A DNA stretch of 64,000 nt, taken from NCBI GenBank assembly GCA_013397865.1, contig VZTI01002790.1, positions 1,090,212 to 1,154,211 of the forward strand, read 5' to 3'. A program made the translations under genes and the position numbers. Origin of the DNA: Struthidea cinerea. Its lineage: Eukaryota; Chordata; Aves; Passeriformes; Corcoracidae. The stretch's first letter is position 1, and each line of letters starts with the position of its first letter. Shown here one piece after another: positions 49,752-62,100 of the stretch. The notes below the pieces were generated by a model, which worked only from the letters and a program-made list of their open reading frames with translations, did not search any database and was not told the origin of the DNA.

Positions 49752-51830
49752 CTGCAAGAAACAAAAAACTCCATTCTGCCTGATTTGCAAATTGCCTCAT
49801 ATCACCCAGGGCTCCCATTTCTGCTATTGGCTGACTTGCCAGAGTGCTGAGGTGTAAAACCTGAGCACAAGTACCACACAGTTGTGATGAGAACTGCAGC
49901 CATTTTATGCACCAATACTTCTACTCAGTACCTTTTCAATGGCTCTCCTTGGTGTTCGTTATACATTGTTCCTCATGCAGCTGCTCATTAATTTCCACAT
50001 TACTTTTAAACCAATTTATTTAAGCCATAAAACAATAACAATGCTGCTATTACTCATTCCCACACTGGGTTTTAATGCTAAGCGGGAAGAAATGCTGCTG
50101 ATGCAAAAATCATATTTCTGTCTGAAGTTCCTTTTTTTTAAAACTTTGTACAAGTAACTATTAAGATGACTAGGTCTGAAAAAGTAACAAGGGAAATCTT
50201 ACTTTTCTCCCTGAGAGTAGTTTGCCAGCTGTTTTGAGCTGCTGTAACAGCAGAAAGCAGCCAAAACTGCTCCCCAGATGGAACCCAACCCATTCCAGAG
50301 AGCTAACTCACCAGCATTTTGATAATGTGAAATGCCCTCCCATTGCAGGGCACAACCCTGGGTTTGCTGCCCTAATGCAACAGCAAGAGGCAGAGAGTTA
50401 CACATTACCTAGGCTCTCACATTCTCTCCATTGCTGAACAGCCTGGAACATTGCTCATACCAATGCAAACACAGTCCTGGCCAACTCATCCTCCTTTGGG
50501 CTTTTATAGACAAGAGGCATTTGCTGCAGGGTGAGCTCTTACCACACAGGCACAAGGGCTGCTGCACAAAGGGAGCATGAAGTGCAACTGCCCTGATTTT
50601 GGTAGCAGTCAGCACTTTGGACTAACATCAGTGAGCACACCACCTCTATGGCCATGGAGACCTAACTCCTCCTTGAGCAATTATGAGCAGCCTTATGCTT
50701 CATGGCAGTTTCGTTCAACAGCCACCAAAAAAAGTGACTTTAAAGAAAGACTTCAACCAAAAAGCTGACTTAAATAAATTCAGCAGCTGCTTGATTAATA
50801 TCACCATGCAGTATTAGTATACTGTATAATATCAGAAAACTCCCTTTGAATTGGCTTTTATTTCACTTTCACTATCTCATTGCATTGCAGTCCTGCTTCT
50901 GGTTTTAATTTTAACCTGACAGTTACATACCAGCTTCATCAATCAGGCATTTTCAAGCACTCCATCTCAATCAACATATGTTGTCCAGACGTTACATTTG
51001 TCATAGCCATAACTACTGCAACTATCACATCATTTAAACTATGGGATTGTGTTCCTACCAGAGCTGTGAATGTTATGCTATCTCCACCTGATACCAGGAA
51101 GATCCAAATCCTTTGCGCATGGTTTCCCACTGCATTTCATGTTTTGCAGTTACTGTTAGGCTTGTCTTTGGGTGCCCTGTAGTCAATGGAAAGCTTCCTG
51201 ACACAGCACAGTAAAGACTTGTACCTAGGCTTATGAGCTAAATAACATAAAAGGAAGATTGCAAGCATAAATAGTTACAGAAGACGCCAAGAGTTGGGGA
51301 ATTAGCCCAGCCTTGTCGTTGGCAATACATGACAACTGACAGCTCAGTATCATTTCTAGTCTTACACATCAAGAAATTTCTACCTTTCATCTATTTATGA
51401 GGCGATGAAATAAAAAGCTTTTAAAAATAACTAGATTATTTCAAAATATATATGGGAAAAGAAGACTTGAGCTTGCAAGTTCCTAGAACTATTCTGGTTT
51501 GGTTCTTAGCCCAGAAACTATGCAGATTTCCCATCAAACACGGCCAACTGTCTGGTCTGTGGCCTGGCCTGCAAGGACCTCGTTCCTCGAAAAGGAAGAT
51601 ATGGATTTCTGCCCACACCTAATCAAGTTAAGGGTACTGCACTAGACTCTCTTAATGCTGTGGGGATGAACTGGCTCTCTTGCTCTATTAATGAATCAGT
51701 CACCCAAGTTTATGGCCTCATCTCCTGTTTTTACCATCTGCAGTAATCCCCTTCTGCCTTTGACTGACAGTTTTCATCGCCTATTACTCCAAGGTCTAGT
51801 TTAGTTTACAAACAACATTTGGCCACATAC
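49752..51830 (-). other. NOX4: NOX4 intron (2.1 kb)
   Basis: The intron has a GTATGTGG donor and a TTGCAG acceptor. I see no repeat, RNA gene or exon in it. Confidence 0.8.
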
Positions 51831-51899
51831 CTGTATTCCATCTGTTTGACTGAGGTACAGCTGGATATTTATATAGTCTGGCCGGTTCTCCTGCCAAAG
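51831..51899 (-). CDS. NOX4: NADPH oxidase 4 coding exon (69 bp)
   Basis: An exactly 23-codon exon, phase 0 at both ends, in the NADPH-binding lobe. The acceptor is CCTCCCAG and the donor GTATGTGG. It reads LWQENRPDYINIQLYLSQTD and then GIQ, close to human NOX4 with Leu for Phe at the first position by my recollection. Because it is a multiple of three, skipping it would keep the frame while deleting part of the NADPH domain. It joins HNK of the previous exon and KIIGEK of the next. Confidence 0.97.
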
Positions 51900-52470
51900 C
51901 TGGGAGGATGATAAAAACAGCTAGTGAAATAATATTCTTTTTCTTAATGTAAGTGTGAAGTCACTTGTGCCTACTATGCTGAGGGACATAGGTTTCAGCA
52001 TCAGTGAAGTAAACTTTTTAATGAAGAGGGTGTGCTTGCATAGCACCCATTTGTGAATGTTGCACATAATGCTGTGTAAAAAATATTATTTTAGGAAGCT
52101 ACACGGCTCTTAAAATACACTTGGAATTGTAAATCCCACTCCCTTCTCAATCTGTCTACTAGCCAGATAACTAAGGGCCACTCAAGACTTCCCAGACTGC
52201 ATGTGCCGCTCCTTCCATCTCATAGTCTGGACCCAGGTAAGCATCTGGGCTACTGGAACATGGCAACGCTGCAATGAAATGTTGGTGATGGATACTCAAA
52301 CTGGTTTGTGCAGCTCCAAGAACAAATGAAGCCTGGATCAGGCAGCCCAAGCTACTGCTGGAACTCATTTGTTTTGAGCAAGGCTGCCATGCTCTGTAGA
52401 ATGCCAGGTGTGTGGTGTGGACATACCTTGCACTTAAATTGTCAGGATCCCTCCAAACAACACCCATTAC
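51900..52470 (-). other. NOX4: NOX4 intron (571 bp)
   Basis: A short intron with a GTAATGGG donor and a CCTCCCAG acceptor. No feature is seen inside. The preceding exon's open frame runs on through this intron for more than 200 bases, but this is chance read-through. Confidence 0.8.
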
Positions 52471-52579
52471 CTTGTTATGCAACATACAGAGCAGGTCTGC
52501 AAACCAGCGGAAAGACTCAATGTCCCTGCACACCCAAATGAAGTAGAGTCTTCTGAGCTTGTAGCATTTCCAGCCGTCA
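52471..52579 (-). CDS. NOX4: NADPH oxidase 4 coding exon (109 bp)
   Basis: This exon lies in the dehydrogenase domain between the NADPH pyrophosphate site and the C-terminal lobe. The acceptor is TTTTCAAG and the donor GTAATGGG. With CT from the previous exon the first codon is Leu; it then reads DGWKCYKLRRLYFIWVCRDI and ESFRWFADLLCMLHNK. The LRRLYFIWVCRD stretch is characteristic of NOX4. It is in frame with its neighbours and has no stop. Phase is 1 in and 0 out, giving 36 whole codons. Confidence 0.97.
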
Positions 52580-55500
52580 CTTGAAAATAAAACATGGGGA
52601 TAGTTCAAAATTATAATTTAAAAGGAAAACGTTAATTAGGATGCTTTATATTCATTAATGGAAACATGAATTTCCATTAGAAGCTAACTGCTAAGTTGCT
52701 CTTCAAGCTATGATACATCAGACACTGAATTGACCAACACAGCCTATTCAGATAATCCTGAGAATATTAAATCTCTAGCGCAGAGCTAACAGCCATCACA
52801 GATACTGCTTCCACACTGGGAAGTTGTCAGCTACACAGATGATTTGGGGAGCAAAAATGGATTCATGTATCATCATCAAACTTTTATTTCAAAGCAAAGG
52901 AGACATTCGAAGTTCAAGTGTATTATGTCAGTGCTTTATTAGGTTTATAAAGCAGCCTGTAAGTGGAAAACATTGACAAATGCAATAATGTCAGGACTTA
53001 ATTCTGACTTTATATTTGAAAGGCTCTGGTTGGTTATAATTAATACTGTAGCGAAATCACAAAGACCAAATCAAATCAGAGCTCCATTGTGTTAGGGAAC
53101 TATGTGATATATTACAGACCTCAGAAAATGCTGGTGAATAAAGTGTGGCCGTGGGCAGATTCTGGCATTGCAATTAGGAAAACAGGTCTCTCGTGTCAGA
53201 TTTCTAATTCAATTAAAACACAAATAAGCACAAAGGAAGGATTTGAATGAACTGGGAAAGAAAATAGAAATAAAAAATATCCTGATGAATAATGAGTTCA
53301 AATAAAGCACGAGTATCAGGAAGCCTTTTCTTAGTTAGCCAACGTTTTTTTTTGTTGTTCTGATCACTGAAATGGTCAGCGCACAGTTTCCTCCTTTTCC
53401 TCTTAATATAATTTTCAGATAGGGAAGGCCATAGCCTGTGCACTTCAAATGTCAATCCTAGGAGCCAAGCCAGGTGGAAAAGTTTCATGATACATCTCAC
53501 CATACCAACTGTGCATTATTCCAAACCCTAGAGCTGCTGGCATATCCAACAAGGGTACAGGGATAATAGATCTATATAAGTGATGGCTCCAACCAGTGTC
53601 TTGACTCCCCACAGCCCACCCCTGAGGGGCAAGGATGGACACATCAGCAGCACCTCAGCAGCATGCAGAACTGAGAACTCAACTTTGTGAACTCAGAGAA
53701 AGTAAAGAAAGTGCTTTCAAACTGGGGAGTACAGTCTCGTTCAAGTTCTGATTTCATATTTTTTGTTTGTAAACTGCTGACCTGCCAAACAGGATTTTCT
53801 CCATCTGTTTCTGACTGCCTAGACTGAGACAAGCCCTTAGGAAGGGTCACAATCTGGTCAGATGTGACAAGAGAACTATAGGCAGTAGCAAGGAAAATAA
53901 GTGCCTTTCACCATAAAAAAGGATAAAAGAAGAGAAAAATGCAAGGCATTTTGCATTGAAATGCCCCAGTTCAGTAACAAAACACCACTCTCAGTGATGA
54001 AACACTGCAGCTGGACAAAGAGGCTCGGGACTGCAAACTTCATCAAACAAGTCCAGCATAGATTTAAAATAGCACCACAGACACATATGCCTGCATCTAC
54101 CTCCAGCAGGATATAATTGCACAGTAGAGGTGCAATCCCCCATTACAACCACGTGTATGTAACATTTATTGCCTATGTCTGTGTTACACTGCCCATGACA
54201 GCCATTATTAACAGAGCCTTGCGCACAAAAGCCTCTAGCTTTCCTCAAAAGTACACTATAATTTCTTAAAATAGGGCATAGGGTTCAACAGCTAAGTGGA
54301 GGGAAGGGAAGGGCAGGGGTGTGAATCAAATTATGTAGATATGATGGGAAAACAACAGAGCAGGAAACAAGATTTCAAGGACAGGCTGTGGATCTCTCCT
54401 GGACCTGTGTGTCCTTGACACAACAGGACTGGCCTGGCTGCTCTGCAGCGCTGGTGTCATGAGGCAGTTTGCATGTTCATACCTGCCAATATCTGCTTCC
54501 AAGCCAAGGCAAAGACACAGGCAGATCATCCACTAAACCAGTGCCTTGTTGATGTTTAAATACTGAGGAGGGAAGCAGACTAAGACTGTTACTTTTCCCC
54601 AGAATGATTCCCCTGTATCTTGTACAATGCACAAGGGGAAGAGTGGCTACAAAGGCAGATTATGGAATTAGCTCCTTGGAAGTCAATTTATGGTTTTATG
54701 CAGATGAATGGACATTGCAAAATCCTTTGGACACTACCCTTTTCTTGCAGTGTCTGTGCAAATTCCTACAGCCTCTGATAACACACTGGTAGAGGCAAGC
54801 ATCTAATTACCTGCTGCTGGCCCATCTTTGTGTTCCGTGACATTTCTGCTAAACACTACCAGGGATAATCCATCACAAGGAAAACAGCCATTTTATCCAC
54901 CTGAGCCCCAGGCTTTCAGCGAAAATATACCCTGGTTTTGAGAGGATGATCCATATGCTTTCAAGAAAAGAAAATGAGGGAGCCCAAGATGGTCTTTGGG
55001 GGCTGTAGCACTATGAGACACGAGGCTAATAATTTACAGTAGCACTTAGCACTATCAGGCCCAGACCAAGGACAGAAAAACGTGTACAGCATCTAAATTC
55101 CACACTTCACTTTGGAGTTAGAGCTGACCATTGGCACGATCATCTTGAAAGAAATGCTTTAGTTGTGCATCGTAAAGCCCTCCCAAAGCCAGTTAGCCTC
55201 TTGGCCTCTCAGGGAAGGTTTGCTGCTTTGGCTGCTGTTTATACTGGGCCTTTGAAAGAGGGGTGCTTAACCTCTGACTGGAGCTCTAAACCAACAACTC
55301 TAGCAAACAAAAAAATAAAAATATCAATAGCAATCATAAAAGCAAGCCTATTTCACCAGCATAAGATTTGGTGGGAACCATGCTGTCAATCTGACAGAAA
55401 AACAAGAGGTGAAAGGTTTAATCTACATAGAATGTGAAAGGCATTACATTAAAATAAAATTTAAAAAGAGAGAGAGGGAAACAAGAAGGGAAAAATAGAA

Positions 55501-56019
55501 AAATGCATACCTAAAATTTAAACTTTTCAAATGGAGTTAACATCTGCATGCTACCTGAATTCAAGTTGATCCCTTCCTATTAAAACCTCAAGCTTAGATA
55601 TTTACAAAAGTCAAACCAGGAGGGCTGGCCCTGCATTTCCAGCAGAAAGATTGTCACAATTGTCCAACTCCCAAAAACTGTCACAGTACACAGCCTCATC
55701 TAAGCTGGGACTAGGGGAACAATCCTTGCTGAAGGGCTGTGACTACATTAATCACAGGCTAGGCTGGTGGCAGGATACAAAGGCTGGTAACACTGTCCCT
55801 ATCCAGGTGCATCACTGGCACATCTGTGCCACAACTCTTTGGGTTACACAGCTGGTATGAGAGGATTTATGCCCTTCAGGGACATCCCAGTCCTCTACAT
55901 CTTTTCAAGGAACCATTCACTTATGCCAGTGGAAGTTTTCTAGGACCCTCAAAGCCTTTCTGACATGCACTGTTGCTGTAAACTGGGGCAAAATGCTTTA
56001 AAGGCTTAAGCTCACTTAC
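52580..56019 (-). other. NOX4: NOX4 intron (3.4 kb)
   Basis: The intron runs from a GTAAGTGAGC donor to a TTTTCAAG acceptor. I recognise no repeat, RNA gene or exon in it. A short GAGAGAG patch lies near 55470. Confidence 0.8.
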
Positions 56020-56139
56020 AGCAGTGTGTTGAGTATGGATGCAAATGGTGTAACTCCAATACCTCCAGCCACACAGAGGCTGACCTCGTAGTTCAGGGAT
56101 TCCTCAAAGGGACTTCCAAAAGGTCCATCCACATACAGT
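56020..56139 (-). CDS. NOX4: NADPH oxidase 4 coding exon with NADPH pyrophosphate motif
   Basis: A 120-bp exon with TTATGCAG acceptor and GTAAGTGAGC donor. Its first base completes a Lys codon; it then reads LYVDGPFGSPFEESLNYEVS and LCVAGGIGVTPFASILNTLL. DGPFGSP follows the flavin-binding region in NOX enzymes, and the glycine-rich GGIGVTPFAS is the NADPH pyrophosphate-binding motif. It is the most upstream NOX4 exon in the window; heme, transmembrane and FAD-binding exons lie beyond 64000. Confidence 0.97.
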
Positions 56140-59100
56140 CTGCATAAAGAGCAAAAAGCACACTTTTAGAGGAAACTGTTAAGATCAGAGAAAGGGAAAG
56201 AAAAACAAGCTGGAATCAAAACCCTACAAAGAACTTGTTTTAAATTTTTATTAGGCTTGGGATGCACAATGTGAAAATCTTTTTCCTGGAAAACTTTACA
56301 TGGACAGGAATAAATGTACAGGTTGTGGTAAGAAAAACTGTTATCTAAAATCTCTTGGCACATTCCATGATTAGACAAGCTATTTCTTAATTGAACAAGT
56401 GGAGGTGACTAGATTATGGCTTCCTATTTTGTCTGGTGCTAGAGGACAAAGAAACAACTGCACTAGACACAACAACGACTTGGTGGGTCATACGTAGGAA
56501 AGAAAAGAATTTGGCTAGGCCTGCCTAGGAGGTTCATCTTATACAGGTTTTCTGAAGAGGGAGAAAAATCGCTGAGTTGTTCCCCTTTGACTTATACCTC
56601 TCAATATTATAACCATTTTGTCCACTTGATTTTAAAGATTATTTAGGAGACTGTGTTCCATTTCCAACCTATTTTTAATACTTCAGATACTATTGGATAG
56701 TACATTGGCTATAATTTAAAAATCAGTTTTAGGTATTTTCAAAAGTTTGACCTCCTACAAGATCTTTCCTACACTGCTGACAATCTGAGCAAGGTCACCC
56801 CTAGACAGCTCACAATTTATGGGCTGTTACATTTCATACACTCATGTGGAAAAATATTTCATACAATACCTATGGAAAAACAACTGTGTATCTCACCTCA
56901 GGAACAGATTCATCTTTAGAAACTGCTATAAAGAGAACTTGAATGGGACATTTACTCAAGGCCTGTTCTGTGTAGGGGTGACTCACTGGATCAGCATGTT
57001 TTAGGTAACTGGTGAATACAGCAAACTGTGGTGGGACCAGCACTGTGCTCAGCAGCTCAGCAGACACATTTGCCCACAGGTCTGCTGACTGAGAGCAAGC
57101 TTTGGCCTGAGTCCACTAAAAAGCTCCAACACACATCGGTTTCATACACACACACTGGTACTATTGCACATACTCCATGTCTAAAGAAAGGGCGTAAGCT
57201 TCTCCTTTGTAACAGCCGGAGAATTAAAGGCAGAGAAGACATCTCTCTTCCCAGACAAAGTCTTCCAAACCTCATCTGATTAATTCCTTTGGAGGGCTGG
57301 ATTTAGCCACTTCAGTCTGATCTCATTCCTTTTAGTTTTGTGGTCTGACCCTTGGCATCATCTTACCAGTCAAGACAACATCTTGTCTGGGTGTCTTTGG
57401 CCATTATGATCCTTTTTAGGAAATTTTTTCCAGACCTCTGCTATTGTTGACATCTTGATGCCTCATACATTAGGCTCCTTCTTCTATGGTGTCTTAATTG
57501 AACACAGGTAACTACCAACTATCTGATGGATCTCAAGGCTGATCCTTAACTATGTCCTGTCTTAAAAACTCCTTTCATGGGATCCTACCTGGAGAGAAAG
57601 GGAGAAGACACTGGCCTAGCCACAGACATCATCAGAAGGCACTGGAAATGTTTTTAAGCAATCAAATTTTGCAACTAAGCCATCTTCAACCTAAATGTGC
57701 TCACTCTTATTTCTGTATATTTAGTCTCTACAGTATTCTAAAAACATGCTCTTGGAGAATCTCAAAACTTTGCAATGTCAGGTATGTTAGTTCCAGCATG
57801 ATGAGAATATTAGAAAAACAAATTCACTCCTTACTTAGGACAGACATATTCTTTTACACAATGGGGCCAAGAAAAACTTAACTGGCCATGTGCATACAAT
57901 ATAAACAGAACTTTAAGCATCTGCTCATTAAATGTTTCCTCTTACATAACACTTCATACCACGTTTACTTAACAAGGGTTTATTTTCCACTAATGAAATT
58001 ATACCACTGCTGGTGCCGAGTGCAGCAGCAGCTGCTTCAAGACATCTAAGAGTTGCAGTGTCCTTTGACTGAGTAGGTAAAGGAGCATCTCTTGTTTAAA
58101 TAAGCAACAGGGAAAATGTTGAGAAGCAGGCTGTAACACTGAAATAAATCTGGTCCAAGGGATACTCTGAAAGAAGTCCACAAATGTTATGGTTCTCAGA
58201 TGTGTATGTAACAGATGCAACAGAGATCTAATTTTAGGATATCAGAGTATATAAAAAAAGAAAAAAACCCAAAACAACTGGATAACTAAGACCAGCAACC
58301 CTGTCATTCCTGGCATACCTCTTATACATGTTGCCCTAACAGCCCCCACCTAGCTGGTGAAATCTAGAGAATTGCTCCTAAAGGTATGAAGGGCAAAAAC
58401 ACAGACCTGAGGGAAATTCCTCACATTTTGGACAAGCAGCACTAACTTTCCTTTGGATACACAAACTTAAAGGCAAGATTTTGAGTGAAAAACACAAGCA
58501 AACAAAACAAAAACAATCAAAGCGCATTTTTCCAGAAATTACCACAGTGGATGTGACAATAGTTATATACTGTAGGGGTGCCACTTAACACGACTGCACT
58601 ACTTGAGGACTACCTGAAGTATGTATGTCTGATCTCAGAAGGGATTAAGCAATTCCTAGAAAGTCTAAGTGGCTCTGAATAACACTGACATGATCAGGAG
58701 AGGAAAAATGCAAAACTAGATCTGGTCACCAGAAACCAGTCAAGCACAGTGCATGCCAGAAATTCAAGAAACAACCTGCAATTAAATATGCATTTTGGTC
58801 AGAATGCTCCAGTTTGTGGTCCATTAGCCCCATCTGGCCTGCAAAATATTTCTATTTGCCCACTGTGTCTTCCTCTCAGGGAGTGAGGAGCAGTTGCTTG
58901 GACAGCAGATGCAGTCAGAGAAGCCAAGAGCCTCCTGCTGTGTCTGCATGTGGTCCAGCACAAAGCAGCCAGAAGTCACTCCTTCCAAGTGTGAAAAAGA
59001 GAAATGGGGGAAAACCTGCAGAAATGTTGCTGCTGCGTTAACCCATTCCACCAGACTGCCTGGAAAGACTGATTCCAAGGATAACATGATCTCCCTAGAA

Positions 59101-62100
59101 GATTTTGTTGGAGGTCATAAACACGCACTATTTAACCCCCTTTTACTATGGGGATAATTTATAACTGAGACAAATGTGGCCCTGATGCCTTAATGGCAGT
59201 GGTCATTTATCCTTTTCTTATTCAAGTCAGTGGAAGCAAGAAACCTCCTGATGCCATATCAAATGGCACAGGGTTGAACAGAGCAGTGATTCAGTCATAG
59301 ACTTCTTGCAGAGATTATGCAATTTTTGTTTCCTGTCAACATGTTCCTCCTTTCATTTGGTAGGACTGAAAACTTTTGCATAAAAGCAGCTCATTATTGA
59401 AAATGAAACATCACAGCACTCAATAAAAAGTCAAGGTGGGGGTAAAATGACTTTTTGTTTCTTGAGCTGTGGCCCAGATATATCACACTACCATGCTATG
59501 CTCTCCCATCCCCCCAGCTTTCATTTAATTAACATGAAGGAAGGGAATGGAATCTTACTAAAAGTTTAGAAATTGCCCCTTCAGGCAAACTTATTCAAAT
59601 AACGAGTTGTTCTTTTCACTGTATTCACTTCCAGTCTTAGGAGTGCTCTTGCTTATTATTCTGGCACAATTTCTTAGCTCAGAAAGAGAAAAAAAAGCTC
59701 TTCAAAATAGAATACATCACAAAAAATAGCAGAGGACATTATTAAAAAGCATCTTATAGATATTTTCTATTTAAAGCACGCTCCCATTCCACAGTGCAGT
59801 GGTACCAAAATAGCCCAACAAGCACTAAACCAGCTTGTTCCAGTGCTGGGCAATGCCACTGCACTAACATGGGGCTGTCCCTAAACCAAGGGACACTGTC
59901 TCAGGGACACAGGCAGCTGTACTGCTTTTGAGATCCGGTTCCTATTTTCCATAAGGCACTGCACAGTGATGTGCGGAGATACCTGCTCGCACCTCTTGGA
60001 CCTGGCTCTCAGTGCCGTGCTTTACTTCAGGGCGTAGGAGCCCTTAGAAAAGTTTAATGCTTGCATTGTACTTCACTACCCAACAGTAAATGATGCTACC
60101 ACTTTTTTCTTTCCATGCTCTCTGGGAGCTACTGTAAGACATTATCTGGGATATTAGTGGAATAACAGATGGATAGGGGAGTTAATTCAAGAGCTTGTAG
60201 GAAATTTTAATTAAAGCAGTATCATCATCTGCAAGCTGAACAAAATGCTTGGATACAAAGTACTGCATAGAGCACAAAAAGTGAAATCCTAGTCTGACTG
60301 AGGTTTGTGGCAAAGCTCTTACCAGTGTCAACTGAGTAAGGACTTAAACCAGCAGCGTGAGATTTTATATCCTTGGTATTCAGTTCTTAAAAAGATCCGC
60401 ATGTAGGTATCTTTGCGTGAGCACACTAGGTTCTCAATACAGTCATGACACACAATCAATACAGCTAATGGAGCCGAATGCCTCCCGATTCCTTATAAAA
60501 ACATCATTGACATTCTCCAAAATCATTACAAAATCAACTGAACAACCCTTCTCCCATGCTTAGTCTTCTCTTTTACTTATCCTAGCAAAAGCACAGCTCA
60601 GAACTGATGGATTCAGCCTGAAAACTCCAAGGAACCGACTGTCTGATGGCTGAAGCAGTTTCCTTATGTTCTTCTGCTGCTCTAACTCTGCTGCACCAGA
60701 GAGATGCAATCACCTCTCTCTGATAACCCACAGTATCAGCTTCCACCCCCACATGACAAATATTCAAACAAGTGCCTCCATGTTCCTCCCACATTTCCCT
60801 TCATGCCTGGGAGGGAATCTCTGTAAACATCTGCAGAGCTATTTCATTATCTCCCTTCAAATTCCTTCTTAAGGCTCCTCTTTTCTCTGATATCTAAAAA
60901 AACAGGCTCTTGATATGCTCACTGTAGCTCAGTTGTATTCTGGATCAGTACTGTTTCCCTGAATTTTGCTGTCTGGTTGTACCCATCTGTTGTCTGCTGT
61001 TTCTCCAGTTTAAGTTGGTTTGTCTCTCTGCTGTGTGGCTCTGTCTATCAGAATGGCTTCCTGATGCATGACTCCTTCTTCAGGGCACCAGCACAACAGA
61101 GATCAGAGAAGGATTGCTGGAAACCATCCAAATCCAAAACTTGTATCAGAGACAATCTTTCATATGGTAGGCCTGCAGAAAGCAAAACTGACTACTGCAC
61201 TGTTCTAGAACATTTTGGAGTCCAAGGCTCAATACACATTTTTCAGTAGAAGCCTAGCTACAACAAAGTACAGGATTTTTATTTTTCAAAGAAGCTGCAT
61301 TTCCTACTATCAAAGATTTTAAAGTATTTTCTGCAGCAAAATTCAAGACAGCCACTTCGTTTTTTGAAATCAACATACAATACTTCGTGTCGTTATTTCA
61401 GCCTCAATTTACACGTGTACACTCCAATACTATTTTTCCAGAGGGGTTGTGATTGTTGACAGCATTTCAGTACCAATAGCCTTTTAGAGAAGAACCACTA
61501 CTGAACAAAGCATGCCATCCTCGGTTTTTATGGATTTCCAAAACTACAACAGCTTTTCAAGGTTTAAAAGTGTCACAAAATGTGACATCTGGCATGTGTG
61601 ATCAAAGATTCCCATGTGTTCTCCTGACACTGTGAAGGATGATGTTTCCATTAAAGAAATCAGCAGCTCCTTAGACAAATAAGCTTGCAAGACCCAGTGG
61701 GTCCAATTAAATTTACATACTGTTTTGTGCAAGATTGCAAATGGTTATGATTCTAATTCAGGTTTCATTAGCCACCCTCTCCCGATTTTTTTAAACTGCT
61801 TGAGTTAAATTCCTGATTGATTATTCACATTTTTTCCTTTCAACTTCAAACATATTCTTACAGTACATACTAGAGCTTGCAGAAGTTTCCTTATGTCTTC
61901 TACAGAAGCTGATTCCTTGAACAGCTAGTGAAACATCTGATTATAACAACACGGATGGCTCAAAAAACTATAGAATTAATTAGCACCAAATTTTCTTGTA
62001 GAAACATGCCAAATCATTATTATTTTAAATATCCTGTAAGAACCATCATTTGTAGTACGTCTCAGTTCCATTTATTTCTCTCTGACTAGGAAAACAAAAA

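Noticed and set aside
52171..52608. 145-residue frame on the - strand covering a NOX4 exon
   Set aside because: Only 52471-52579 is coding; the rest is intron read-through, shown by the GTAATGGG donor and the next exon joining in frame.
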